Shown: piece after piece, positions 25,851 to 37,862 of the stretch | Position numbering within the stretch: the stretch's first letter is position 1 | Layout of the letters: the number at the start of each line of letters is the position of its first letter | Assembly (NCBI GenBank): GCA_019454045.1 | Contig: SKCR01023733.1 | Span: forward strand, 248,001 to 312,000 | Direction of reading: 5' to 3' | DNA from: Zanthoxylum bungeanum | Lineage: Eukaryota > Streptophyta > Magnoliopsida > Sapindales > Rutaceae | Length of the DNA: 64,000 bases | The notes under the pieces: generated by a model | The model's database searches: none | Told to the model about the DNA's origin: nothing | Seen by the model: the letters and a program-made list of their open reading frames with translations, nothing else | Made by a program: the position numbers and the translations under genes

Positions 25851-26700
25851 GATTGCACAGAGGTTTAGCAATCTTGGAAAAGTCTTTGATAAATCTCCTT
25901 TAAAAACCTGTATGTCCGAGAAAACTCCGAATCCCTTTTACTGATGTCGGTGGAGGTAGTTTTTCAATTATTTCAATCTTTACTTTGTCTACCTCGATTC
26001 CCTTTTGTGAGATCCAGTGTCCAAGAACAATGCCTTTCTGCACCATGAAGTGGCATTTCTCCCAGTTGAGTACCAGGTTGGTATCTTCACATCTTTGTAA
26101 CACATATTCCAAATTTTACAAGCAGTGGTCAAAAGAGTCTCCAAACACAGAAAAATCATCCATGAATACCTCCATACTCTGCTCCAGCATGTCTGAGAAG
26201 ATGGCCATCATGCAACGCTGAAATGTGGCGGGTGCATTACATAATCCAAATGGCATCCTATGGAAAGCAAAAGTACCATAGGGACATGTAAATGTGGTTT
26301 TCTCCTGATCTTCTAGGGCGATAGCAATCTGATTGTACCCTGAATATCCATCCAGAAAGCAATAGAACTCATGTCTCGCCATTCTGTCCAACATTTGATC
26401 AATGAATGACAGCGGAAAATGGTCCTTTCTCGTGGCTTTTTTCAGTTTTCGGTAGTCCATGCATACTCTCCATCCAGTCACTGTTCTTGTTGGAATTAGC
26501 TCGTTCTTTTCATTTATGACTACAGTGATTCCTCCTTTCTTTGGCACACACTGTATAGGACTCACCCAAGTGCTGTCTGAGATGGGGTAAATGATGCCAG
26601 CATCCAACCATTTGATGATTTCTTTCTTTATGACCTCCTTCATGATTGGATTGAGTCTCTGTTGATGCTCCACTGTGGGTTTGTACTCATTGTTTGATCA
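25851..26700 (-). pseudogene. Element A reverse transcriptase remnant
   Basis: 26116-26673 begins with EHQQRLNPIMKEVIKKEI and includes CMDYRKLKKATRKDHFPL, FLDGYSGYNQI, MPFGLCNAPATFQRC and the catalytic MEVFMDDFSVFG box. An in-frame TAA at 26116-26118 separates it from 25900-26112 (VLNWEKCHFMVQKGIVLGH, RSFLGHTGF). The FMDD box is typical of Athila. A frameshift precedes the start of the open stretch. Confidence 0.92.
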
Positions 26701-27212
26701 GATCTTGTGCATGTAAAATGATGGACTAATGCCTCGAATTTCTGCTATAGTCCAGCCAATGGCTCTTTTGTGCTCTCGTATACTCTCAGCAATTTTTCAT
26801 CCTACTCCAATGTTAGTGAAGAAGAAATAATAACAGGTAATTCAGAAGAGTTTCCAAGAAATGCATACCTGAGATGGCTCGGAAGTAACTTCAGCTCCAA
26901 CTATGGTGGTTCTTCAATCGAAGGCTTGATTCGATCTTTCTTTGGAAGTTCCAGACTTTCCACTTGTGGTGTCGATTTGAATCGGAATGGTTTGTCAATG
27001 TAGTTGATACATTCCAGGATTTCAGCATCTAGCTCGCTGTCAGTCATGTTGGTGATGCAAGCTTCAAGTTTTTCTGTGGGAGTTGTATCAGTATCCTGAA
27101 CGATACTATCAACAACATCAATTCTGAAACATTTTTTCTTTTTTTTCATCGCTCGGGAATTTCATGGCTTTGAAAACATTAAAGGTAACTTCTTGGTCTT
27201 GAACTTTCATGG
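26701..27212 (-). pseudogene. Element A protease-RT linker
   Basis: Open stretch 26901-27149 contains LEACITNMTDSELDAEIL and KPSIEEPP, the spacer seen between protease and RT in Athila pol. It is followed (toward lower coordinates) by LPSHLRYAFLGNSSELPVII in another frame. No enzymatic motif is expected here. Confidence 0.78.
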
Positions 27213-27640
27213 TCAGTTCTCCTTTTTGTACATCAATAACAGTTCGTTATGTCGCCAAGAATGGTCTTCCAAGGATGATAGGTACATCTTTGTCTTCTTC
27301 CATGTCAAGGATAATGAAATATGCTGGAAGAATGAGTTTGTCGACTTTGACCAGCACATCTTCAACAACACCTCTTGGAAATGGTGTGTTCGATCAGCAA
27401 GTTGTAGTGAGACTGAGGTAGGCATTGCTTCTCCAATTTGCAGTTTCCTGCAAATGGAAAAAGGCATTAAATTAACACTTGCACCTAAGTCACATAAAGC
27501 CTTACCGATATAGTGTTCTCCAATGGTGCATGGGACAGTGAAACTGTCAGGATCTTTCAACTTCGAGGGAAGTTTCCTCTGAATGATGGCACTGCATTCT
27601 TCCGTCAATGCTACTGTCTCGTAATCTCTCAATCTCTATT
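27213..27640 (-). pseudogene. Element A aspartic protease remnant
   Basis: 27213-27632 reads CTIGEHYIGKALCDLGAS and VNLMPFSICRKL. The active-site triad is D-L-G within ALCDLGAS, as usual in Athila. The frame shifts after FQEVLLKMC, so the C-terminal half is out of frame. The protease would cleave the Gag-Pol polyprotein. Confidence 0.9.
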
Positions 27641-29223
27641 TTCGTGAAAGAATGTCTTTCATGAATTTGACGTAGCTGGGCATTTCTTCTAAGGCTTCTG
27701 CGAATGGAATGTTGATATACAGCTTTTTGAACACCTCCAGAAATCGAGCAAATTGCTTGTCCAGCTTGTTTTTCTGAAGTCGTTGTGGAAAAGGTGGAGG
27801 TGGAGTGATCTAATCTTTTTCTTTTTCCTTTGCTTCTTTTTCCTCCATCTGTGGAACTGCATCTTTTGGAACTTCCTCAATTGTTGCCTTGATTCCAACA
27901 TCTTTGTTGATTTCAGTACCGCTTTTCAAGGTGATGGCTTGACATTGCTCCTTCCCTCGGTTCCTTGGATTGATTCTGTGTTGCTGGGAAGATTACCTGG
28001 CGGTCTGTAACTCTGAGCATTGGCCAGTTGTCCGATTTGATTCTCCAGTGCTTTGATGGAAGAAGATTGGCTCTGTAACATAGCATCGTACTTTTTTAAC
28101 TAAGCCAGCACTTCTGCTATTCCTGGTTCATTTGCCTACTCATGGCCTTTATTTTGTTGCTGGAATCCAAGTGGTGGATAGTTCTGCTGTTGGAATCCAA
28201 GTGGTGGATAGTTCTGCTGTTAGAATCCAGGTGGTGGATTATTCTTTTGCCCTGAATTGTTGCTCCATGAAAAATTGGGATGATTCCTCCACCCTGGGTT
28301 GTAGGTGTTGGAATATGGATTGTTCCTCTATCTGTTGAAATTGTTGACATAATTCACCGTCTCTTCAAGTTGGTTTGGTTTTGGTGCTCCTCCATATGGT
28401 GAACTTGTGGATCCAGTGGTAAGAGTCTCCATGAATTTGCATATCTGATCCAGCTTGGCGTTGAGTGCTATATTGGCTCCAACTTCATAAATTCCTGCAA
28501 TTCTTTGGATCATGCTCCTTTCTGTTGGCCATAAGGAATTGTTGTTGGCCATTTCTTCGATTAGGTCCCAGGCTTGATCTTCTCATTTTGCCTTTAAAGC
28601 TCCTCTAGCAGCAGCATCGATTGTGGTTCTCATCAGTCCAGAAAGTCCATTATAGAAAGTTTGGACTTGAAGCCATTTTGGAATCTCATGGTGAGGACTT
28701 TTCCGGAGCAAATATTTGTACCTTTCCCAAGCTTCGTAGAGAGTTTCTGAGTCTTGTTGTACAAATGATGTGATGTCATTCCTCAGCTTTCCAGTTCTGG
28801 CTGGTGGAAAGTACTTTGCAAGAATTTAATGGCTAAAGTGTTCCAAGTTGTGATGGAACCTGCTGGTAGTGAATGTAGCCAAGCTTTAGCTCTGTCATTC
28901 AAGGAGTATGGAAAAACCCGCAGTCTCATTGCTTCTTCAGCTTCTCGGTTGTAGTTGAAAGTGCCAAAAACTTCCAGAAATTTGCTGATGTGGGTATTAG
29001 GATCTTCAGTTGCTTTCCCCCCAAATTGCACTGACTGTTGAATCATCTGAATGCATGTTTTGTTGTCACATGCATTTGCTGGTAAAGAAGGAAGTACAAT
29101 ACAGGAAATGAAGCCGTCGACCACCGGATGGTTCTGTCTCGAATGGGTATTGGTGGTGCACCTCCAAGGTTCAGGTTCCATGTTGATAATTTCTTCTTGG
29201 CCTTCTCGCCTTTCCCTTCTCAA
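27641..29223 (-). pseudogene. Element A gag remnant
   Basis: 28783-29223 carries the retrotransposon gag domain: MRLRVFPYSLNDRAKAWLHS, then LPAGSITTWNTLAIKFL, followed by a frameshift. The rest continues with KLRNDITSFVQQDSETLYEA and then 28328-28552 (IYEVGANIALNAKLDQI). Three near-repeats of QQNYPPLGF lie at about 28140-28230. The coiled region near 28010-28080 reads SIKALENQIGQLANAQ. I see no intact CCHC knuckle. Several stops are present. Confidence 0.87.
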
Positions 29224-29396
29224 CTGTCTAATGGTTCTTTCAATTTATGGGTCAAGCGGTCGGAGTTCAAAGCAACTGGTTCGTCTCATGTAGTTTCTGA
29301 GAACCTGAAACACAAGAAAATAAAAATAATAAGTAAAAATAAATTAGATACAAGTAACGTATCTAACCCCAAAACTAATAGTGAAAGATAAATAAG

Positions 29397-29414
29397 TCCC
29401 CGGCAACGGCACCA
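29397..29414 (-). other. Primer binding site (Asp tRNA), element A
   Basis: The + strand reads TCCCCGGCAACGGCACCA, the 3' end of plant tRNA-Asp with one G-to-A difference, so the minus strand is its complement. The LTR edge is six bases away at 29421. This fixes the minus orientation. Confidence 0.92.
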
Positions 29415-29420
29415 AAAACT

Positions 29421-31433
29421 TGACCGGTGCTTAATCACACGCGTATAACGCAATCATACGTATCGTTCAAGTAGTATAAAAGTATTGATCCCATGAGGAC
29501 TTAAAACCTTTTGTTATTAATTTATGAAGTTAAATATTTACAAGTATCTAATGGATTGGTTGTTTGATTGGGTGGTGACTTTAAAACTTAAAACAAGTAA
29601 ATAAAATTGCTTGAATGTAGATTGAAGAAAATTCAAATTTATAAAACTATCCAGGGTTATGAATCCTTCCAATATCTTTTTTAAAATATGAAGTGATTAT
29701 TTTACGTTTGTGTAATATATTGGTCTATTATCCTGGAACACGAAATTATGTAAAAGCCTCTTTCGATGGTCAAATACAAATACCCAATATAACCCAATTA
29801 ATCATATTCCTATGTTAACCAAGTTATCTGAATTCATTAAGATTCAGTTCCAATTATGGCTACCCCCGCCCGACAGGTATATTCCTATCCTGTAAGGAAA
29901 TCTATTAAAGGGTTATCTATCCTCAAGGAAGATCGTGGGCTTTTGAATCTAAGGTCTTTAACCTAAAATCTCTTTTCCAAGTTCATTTTAAGTTTACCGA
30001 ATCAATCTTATTAATGGCCAGTTAACAAGATGCATTAAGACTAAGGCTCAATAAATAAACCTTTATATTACCCAAACCGTAATTTAACCCCTTATAAACC
30101 GATGATATTGGACTTCATCACAACCCGAGATAACTGGTTTAGTTACGACACATATTTACGGGTAGTAGAAACTTAAATAAAAGAAAAGACATAAAGTAAA
30201 TGCTGAAAAGTAAATGCTAAAAGTAAATGACGGAAAGTAAATGCTGAAAGTAAATTGCTGAAAAGTAAATGTTAAAAGTAAATTGCTGAAAAGTAAATAA
30301 AGTAAAAGTACAATAAAAGAAAATGTTGAGGTAAAAGGATCCACTTTTATTACTTCTATTTTAGATATCTCCCTTAATATAATATATTAACTTTGCATGA
30401 TAATTACCAACCAGCCATATAGGCGGTATCCAGATTAAGTCAAATTAATATTTAATTACCAACCGACCAATCAGGCGGTATCCAGTTTAGTCAGGTTAAA
30501 ACCAATTTAAATAATTACCAACCGACCAATATGGCGGTATCCTCGTTAAGTCAGGTTTTAACTAGTTTATATATTTTAATTAAGGGAGATTAATCTAAAT
30601 ATTAGTAATAAAAGTTTTACCTTTTACCCTAGTAAAGGGGAGTTACCTCCTCATTACTGAAAAGTAAAAACTAAAAATTAAAGAAAGAAAAGTATTGTGC
30701 ATAAAAGTAAATTGCGGAAAGTAAAAACTGAAAAGTAAGGAAAAGAAAGTGCGAAAGCGGAAATTAATTACTGAAAGCTGTAAATAAACAAACAAGATAC
30801 AATCTTCTTAATATTCTTAAGGAATTCCTTAGAATAAAGTATGAATTTACAAATTAAATGGCTTGGTATTTATAGGCAAAATTTTGCCCCTATCAAATCA
30901 TCCACCAAATCCATTATTAATTGCTCCACTAATTGCTATCATGTTTGGTGGGAGTTTGACTATTTTTATTTTTTATTTATTTATTTGCTTTGAAAATGAC
31001 TTTAATAATTACACATAACACACTTACGGATGTTTCATCAATTTCGGTCATGAAATCTTCAGAATTCGAAATTATTTTGTTCTTCAAAGTTGTAGCTCAT
31101 TGAGTCTTCCTTAATCTGGAACTTGAATCAGCTCAATCCGATATCGGAGTAAAACTTTATGCCCAAAATACGACAGATGCGCAAAATTGGAATTTCCAAA
31201 ACTGCACTTCGTTAAAACGCCCTTTCAAGTTTCCAATCTCCAAAATTAATATGTCAAGTCCAATATTTGCCCTTATTTGACCCATATTTCGTCTTAAATG
31301 ATTTCATTGAGTCCCAATATTATTTTATCTGCAAAATAAACTAAAACATATCAAAAGGTTCATCAAACCCGAGAAACTAAACAAAATATTAAGTAAAATG
31401 GGCGGTAAATATTGATATATTTTTCGCTCATCA
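29421..31433 (-). repeat. 5' LTR of element A (2,013 bp)
   Basis: On the + strand TGACCGGTGC to TTCGCTCATCA; TG...CA termini in both senses. It contains about four copies of a roughly 55-bp tandem unit with core ACCGACCAATATGGCGGTAT (30404-30560). TTAAGTAAATG-type AAAGTAAATGCTGAA repeats lie at 30185-30300. Confidence 0.92.
30866..30874 (-). promoter_or_regulatory. Probable TATA box of element A LTR
   Basis: TATAAATAC in the element sense, about 560 bp from the LTR 5' edge. It is in the same relative place as the TATAAATAG of element B, which supports it as the LTR promoter. Confidence 0.6.
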
Positions 31434-32069
31434 TATATCACAAGACATTCCCTTGGAAATATTCAGGCTGAAAAGTGTGGGTGATGGAGATGTGATGGAA
31501 GTAGAAGCAGAAGCCCAGCCATTCTAGATGGACCCGATTAGGAGATTCATGGAATATAGAGAGTTGTCTAAGGGCAAGAAAGAGGCAAGAAGGGAAAAGT
31601 ATCGTAGTGCTTGTTTCTGCCTTATGGATGGTGTTTTGTATATGAGAGGGCACATGATGTCGTATCTGGGGTGTCTTAGACCTGAAGAGGCTAATTATCT
31701 TCTTAAGGAGATCCATGAAGGGATTTACAAGAGTCATGCCAGGGAAAAATTTGATTACGCATAAGGCGCTCAAACAGGGATATTATTGGCCTACAATACA
31801 TTAAGACGAGTCCGTTATGGCTCGTGCTTGTGATGGATGTCAGACAACTGCAAACGTGCCTAAGCAACCACCCTTGGTCGTTTGCCCAATAAGGATTGGA
31901 TCTTTTTGGTCCACCACATGTGGGTAAATGACATGCAAAGTATGTCATTGTGGCTATTGATTATTTCACTGAGTGGATAGAGGCTGAGCCATTGTCCACC
32001 ATCATATAGAAAAAGACTACAGAATTCATGAAGCAGAATATTATCTGACGGTTCGGCATTCATGGAGCT
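31434..32069 (+). pseudogene. Tat-lineage gypsy pol remnant: integrase
   Basis: Continues the frame interrupted at 12777. 31528-31764 reads FMEYRELSKGKKEARREK and DGVLYMRGHM, then ANYLLKEIHEGIYKSHA. The zinc site follows as GYYWPT...ACDGCQTTANVPKQPP (31775-31870) with frameshifts. The core starts DYFTEWIEAEPLSTII near 31960. It is cut at 32069, before the second catalytic Asp, by sequence beginning TGTAACACCCC. Confidence 0.85.
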
Positions 32070-33426
32070 TGTAACACCCCGGCTATTTTATCATGTTTAT
32101 CATGGTCATATAGTTCATGCATGTGATATATTATTCTTATGTGGGGTTTGTGTGTGGACCGACCCGTATAAGTCAAGTTCAGTCACCATGTAAAACGTTG
32201 GAAAATTTTAGCATTTTCATTTGTTTTGGTGTTCAAACTTAACTAGCATTCGCATTTGTAATACGTTCTTCATGTTTTTTGAACGAAACTTTCCAGAGAA
32301 TTTTCGTTCGAGTTGTGTTCCTTAATATGTTCGAACATAACTCTCAAGTAGGCATGTGTGCGACAGACGTTAGAACGGACCTACGATTTTTAGATAATAA
32401 ATTTTGGAATTTTAGCCCACTATATAATAGCCCTCTTATTTTTCTTCCTCATCTATCTTCCTCTCTCACTACCCACGCACAACACCTCAATTTTTCTTGA
32501 AATCAAGTTGATATTGGAGTGATTTTCATGCATTTCCAAGAGTTAAATAAGGTAAGTAAGTTCCTTACCTTCCATTTTAGCTTTTGTTTTTCGATTTATC
32601 ATATATTTCTCAAGCTTATGAGAAACCTACGTATGACCCACACCCATTTTTCACGATCTTGGTTAGTTAGCAAGTTAATCATGCTTATATAGGAGTTTAT
32701 TAATATGATTTATGCATGGATTGAGTTAAGTCAAGACCTAGGGTTTGGGTTTGGGTGGTCATTTCTATGAAAGTGAGGAGCTATTGAGTATGATTTTCAT
32801 GATATAGGCTTGGGATAAGCTAGATTCATGTTACTATTATTGAGATGATAGTTGGTAAAGTATGAATTTGGAGCCAGGCAAGTTGAGTGAGCAGATTTGG
32901 GGGTTTGGCTGTTAGTCCCCCTTGTTGGTTAGTGAATGGTATTTCCCTTTTTATGTTTCAAGTTACTACAGTTATAGTACGTCTTACATACAATTTATGT
33001 ATTATAATTTGTGAGGAGTTTCATGTTATACAGTTTATATTTCCTGATTTTCAAGTTGGATTACATCTATATTGCTCACGTTCTCATTTTACAGCTCATG
33101 TTCACACTTTCATGTTTTTAAAAGCCCTATCTATACGTATTTAGATTGTGTCCACATATCACATGTTTACCATTTACGTTATCAGGTTGTGTGTTGCTAT
33201 TATAGAGGTACTGGTTAGGAAATCTGCTCGGACAATATTCATTTCATACTTATTCTAAAATATGTAATGAACCTCGTACGAGCATTGTATGTATAATCCA
33301 GTACATACATTAGTTCAGGGTTTATGAGTTTCTAGTTCATGATTTATAGCTACAGGTCACGAATTACAATTTTTGTCCCATGTTTCACAGTTAAGTTTCA
33401 ATTCCAATTTGTGCTATAGTTTTAAC
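32070..33426 (+). repeat. 5' part of a TGTAACACCCC-type gypsy LTR
   Basis: Begins TGTAACACCCCGGC inside the Tat integrase and continues until C3 interrupts it at 33427. No protein is encoded. The TGTAACACC start, CATG-rich texture and CT-rich stretch after a TATA box fit a Tekay/Del-type LTR; this is inference. The continuation is at 62314-64000 and the far end lies outside the window. Confidence 0.6.
32421..32427 (+). promoter_or_regulatory. Probable TATA box in the TGTAACACCCC LTR
   Basis: TATATAA about 350 bp into the LTR, followed by a CT-rich stretch (TTTTTCTTCCTC) typical of plant initiator regions. Confidence 0.5.
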
Positions 33427-35322
33427 TGTTGGACAATTATGACCCATAGCATCACTATTTCTAAAAGACATGGTGTTTTTGTACAAATTAAATATGTGAC
33501 AAAGGAAAAGCTCTTTTATCATTTTGTAATTGGATTACTTGGATATATAAATGATAAAAGTCCATATGATTAGTACCAGATTAATAAGATATGAGACAAT
33601 ATTAATCCACGAACAGTTTAATCATTAAATATCCTTAGTCGTAGTATTATCGAGACTGGATATCGATAATGTGGAATAGACTAGTATTACACTTGTGCGC
33701 GTTATGGAAGCTTAACGGCATAGTTCTCATATATTTAAGTATTTGATACTTATGCAAGTGGGATAAGAGGTTCTGTTAGCCGTTGGACCGGGAACAGCTT
33801 CGCTCTGGATAGACCCTCGGAGTCTCATTGGTATTATGACTATGTGTCTATGGGAATCCGAATCAAGGTAGGTATATGTGGTCTTAACCTGAGACTTGCA
33901 TCGCTAATACTTGCGACAATCAGTATAATTTGGTTTTGGTCATCCGGAGCTTTAACAGGTTCTTTGTACGCCTCTTCTGGGTATACTGAGAATCGTAGTG
34001 TATTGGGTGTGATGTCAAGATGGAAGTATCACTTCAGTCATATGGAGAGGATGATCACACATGATACAAAACTAGTACTCTTAAATGCTGCAACTATCGG
34101 GATAGTATGACTAGGTCACAATTATCCGATTACAAAGACTAGTTGTTGATGATCCGATATATTCTTTGTACGGGGCAGACACAATTCCAGCCCTAGGCCT
34201 AGCATGTGACATCCGATACTGGATCGTATTACGCAATACTTAGTATACTACGTCTGATACAGATTATATATTCCTCGTTGAATATTTCTGGAGAATTGGG
34301 TAGACACGGTGCTTTGCTAGAAGCCAACCATGTCTTGTAAATCGGTAAGAATGTGGTACGGGGTACGCACGTGTTCGGATAGTCCGATGATCGTATTTAC
34401 TGCCAACATATCAAGGGATCTCTTGGGTCGCTTCCCAAAGATTCACCGATGATATTTGACTCGAACAGAATTAATTTGGGATTAATTATGAGAGAGAAAA
34501 TTAATCTAGGATTAATTGCGGCAATAATTTATCTGGGATTAAATTCGCATAGAAGAGAGAACACGATTAATTTGGAATTAATCGGTAAAATAGATTTAAT
34601 AGTTAAATTGGATTTTTCTATTTAATTTATTTATTTGGGCTAAAATAATATATTGGATATATTAAATTGAAATTGGATTTCAATACTGAATTAGAATTGG
34701 ATTTTAATTCAAGCGAACGAATTAATTTGAAATTAATTCGTGAGCGACTATCGTAATAATTTTGTGAGGCATTATTATTTAATTAAATTGGATTTAATTA
34801 TGTCGCAACGGAAAATTCGTTTAATCGGATTAAACGAACCCGAGCCCAAAGTGTGTTGTGTAAGCCAACTTGAATTTTGAATTTAAAGAGGTGGGACCCG
34901 CAACTTACATCAAGTGTTTGACATGTGATGGAAGTAGTTGGCAATAGTAATTAATTCATTTAATTCTCTCAACCACCAACTTTGGTAACACAACTTGCTT
35001 TTTGGAAAAGATATACAAAACTTTTGGAAAGTGAAACAAAACATTTTTTCTCTTCTCCCTCCTCCAATTGCCGTGACTTCCTCTCTTCCATTTGGAAATT
35101 TTGTTGCAAAATTTCAAGCAAGCTAGCACTTGGGAGTTGAACTAAGGTGATAGGGAAACTCACCCTTGAGTTTGGAATTCGATTTTAATGCTTGGAGCTT
35201 CCACATACAAAGAAAGTTTTTGAAATCTCTCATCCGATCAAAGTGAGTATTTCCGCAACTCCACTTCTTATTCACGCTAGAATCTTGTTTAGGATCATTG
35301 GGATGTCTTAGAGACACTAACA
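33427..35322 (+). repeat. 5' LTR of C3 (1,896 bp)
   Basis: TGTTGGACAATTATGACCC to GAGACACTAACA. The inverted-repeat array is at about 34463-34837, with arms such as CGATTAATT/AATTAATCG around TGG near 34564. Confidence 0.92.
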
Positions 35323-35323
35323 A

Positions 35324-35336
35324 TGGTATCATAAGC
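35324..35336 (+). other. Primer binding site, C3 (mutated)
   Basis: TGGTATCATAAGCC; the first eight bases match the initiator-Met site TGGTATCAGAGCC, then it diverges. Confidence 0.85.
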
Positions 35337-35888
35337 CACCTAAACTTGATTTTAATTTCTAAGGTTTATATACTTGAATTGGGAATTTTGCTTGGAGCAT
35401 GTCTAAATTTAAATTGATTGTTGGGTTATGCTTGGATGATGGTAACTTAGAGTTATACATTGAAGGATTTGTGAAAAATTGATTGGATCTAATTTTCCCC
35501 TAAACCCAAGCATGGCCGAATACTAGTCCTAGAACACTCATGGTGATTTTTTGAAAATTTAACAATTGGATATGTTATTGGCATGAAATGAATATTGATT
35601 GTTGATTTAATTGGATTGAATTGTTGATTTAATTGGATTGAAATCAAAATTGGATATTATTTTTGCATATTGCCGTGAGTTATAGCATGTTGGAATGAGT
35701 TGATTTTGCCTCAATTTTGTGTTGGACATGAATTTGAGAATTAAGCATGATTAATTAGATTAATTGATGTTTTGGAAATATTAGATTAATTAATTAATTA
35801 ATTGTGGTAATTGCACTTTAATTAGATTAATATGTAATTTGGAATAATATATTAATTTAATTTGTTGTATTTGGGCTAATGGGCTTGG
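35337..35888 (+). other. C3 leader, first part
   Basis: AT-rich leader homologous to the C1 and C2 leaders. It ends in CTTGG (35884-35888), the left target duplication of C4. It resumes at 55020. No ORF is supported. Confidence 0.85.
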
Positions 35889-37848
35889 TGTTGGATTTCT
35901 AGGTTATCCCAAGATCAAATTAAGCTATGAAAACATGTGAATACATCAAAGTAAAGTTGCGGAATACTCACTTTGATCGGCTTTTGCGATGCGATGAAAC
36001 AAAAAAATTCTGCTCCAAGCTTTCTTCTTTGTTGGTTTCGGTCATGCTCCATTGTGTGCTCCAAGCTCCAAGCTTTGTAAATGGATTCCATGCTCATAGA
36101 TGGGTTTCCCTATCACCTTTGTAAGACCCCTTTGAGTGCTAGCTCTTGAGATTTTGCAACAAAATCATGAAGAAAATGAAGCCTAGCTTCACGCCCAAAA
36201 GAGAAAAAAAATGCACCATTGCCGTGAGTTTGAGGAAGAGAGGAGAGAGGAAGTGTTGTGTTGGATGTGTAATCTAAAAATTACTAAAATGAAAAGTCAT
36301 ATACCAAATGTATTAAAAAATTATATATGTCTTTCAACCATCACACTTGTGTGTTTAACACACTATCACCAACCACCAACTTCCATCACATTAAAGTGAT
36401 AAAGTTGACTAGTGATGTGACGCGTGATGTGACTTGTTGGCCTCACTTGATTCTAAATGTGAGTGGTCCCGCAAACACTCCCGGGCTTGGGTTCGCTAAT
36501 TCCGAATTAACGAATTTTTCGTTGCGACGTAATTAAATCAAATTTAATTAAATATTATGCCTAGCAAAATTACTATTCACGTCGTTAGCGAATTAATTCT
36601 AAATTAACTCGTTTGCCCGAATTAAAATCTAATTTTAATTCCGCGTCGAAATCCAATTTCGTATAATATATCGAATATATTATTTTATCGATTAATTCCA
36701 AATTAATCGTTCTCTCTCTTTCAATAGTATTTTATCCCAGATAAAATATCTCCGTAATTAATCCCAGATTAATTTTCTCTCTCTTTAATTAATCACAGAT
36801 TAATAATGTGCGAGTCATACGTCATTGGTGAATCTTCGGGAAGCGACCCATGAGATCCCCGGATATGTTGGCAGTAAATTCGGTCGTCGGACTATCCAAA
36901 CACGTACGTACCTAGTACTACATTTTTACCGATTTACAAGACATGGTTGGCTTCTAGCAAAGTACCGTGCCTACCCAATTCTCCAGAAATATTCTTAAAG
37001 GAATTAAGATCTATATCAGGCGTAGTATACGTAGTATTGCGTATTACGATCCAGTATCGGATGTCACGTGCTAGGCCTGGGGCTGGAATTGTGTTGCCCC
37101 GTACGAAGCACATATCGGATCACTGGTAACTAGTCTCTATAATCGGATAAACATGACCTAGTCATATTATCCCGATAGCTGTAGCATATAAGAGCACCAG
37201 TTCTGTATCCTACGTGACCATCATCTCCATATGACTGAAATGATACTTCCATCTTGACATCACACCCAATACACTACGATTCTCAATATACCCAGAAGAG
37301 GCGTACACAGAACTTGTTAAAGCCCTGGACGACCAAAACCAAAATATATTGGTTGTCGCAAGTATTAGCGGTGCAAGTCTCAGGTTAAGACCAAATACAC
37401 CTACCCTGATTCGGACTTCGATAGACACATAGTCATACTACCAATGGAATTCCGAGGGGTCTATCCAGAGTGAAGTTGTTTCTGTACCATCGGTAAACAC
37501 AACCTCCTATTACACTTGCATAATTATCCAATACTTAAATATATGATAACTATGCCGTTATACTCCCACAACGCGCACAAGTGCAATACTAGTCTATTTC
37601 GCATTATCGATGTCCAATCTCAATAATACTCCGACTAGGGATGTTTTAATGATTAAACCTACATTGATTGATATTGTCTCATATCTTATCAATCCGGAAC
37701 TAATCATATGGACTTTTATCATTTATATATATCCCGATAATCTAATTACAAATGATAAATAAGCAATTTCCTTTGTCACATAGTTAATTTGTACAACAAC
37801 ACAATGTTCTGTACAAATAGTGATGCTATGGGTCATAATTGTCCAACA
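35889..37848 (-). repeat. 3' LTR of C4 (1,960 bp)
   Basis: + strand TGTTGGATTTCTAGG to GTCATAATTGTCCAACA. The inverted-repeat array is at about 36495-36805, for example ATTTTATC/GATAAAAT around CCA near 36730. Confidence 0.93.
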
Positions 37849-37862
37849 ATCTCCCACTTGGC
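37849..37862 (-). other. Polypurine tract, C4
   Basis: ATCTCCCACTTGG on the + strand, i.e. CCAAGTGGGAGAT in the element sense, abutting the 3' LTR. Confidence 0.8.

Larger units (their letters stand above)
12778..31433 (-). mobile_element. Athila-like Ty3/gypsy element A, disrupted by copia C2
   Basis: Minus-strand element with 5' LTR at 29421-31433, tRNA-Asp primer site, gag, pol and 3' noncoding region, and a truncated 3' LTR at 12778-13907. It sits inside the Tat pol: removing it restores the Tat frame from SSIKSMI to SQDIPLEIFR. Flanks are GATAT (12773-12777) and TATAT (31434-31438), a five-base duplication with one mismatch. Pol has the Athila hallmarks ALCDLGASVNLMPFSI and MEVFMDDFSVFG. 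No env-like ORF is present between integrase and the 3' noncoding region. Several stops and frameshifts make it defective. Confidence 0.9.

Noticed and set aside
32279..33144. Possible host exon with a GGTAAGT-like donor near 32550 (AAATAAGGTAAGTAAG)
   Set aside because: It sits in LTR-like sequence following TGTAACACCCC and a TATA box, and flanking frames are short and without domains. A splice site cannot be excluded.
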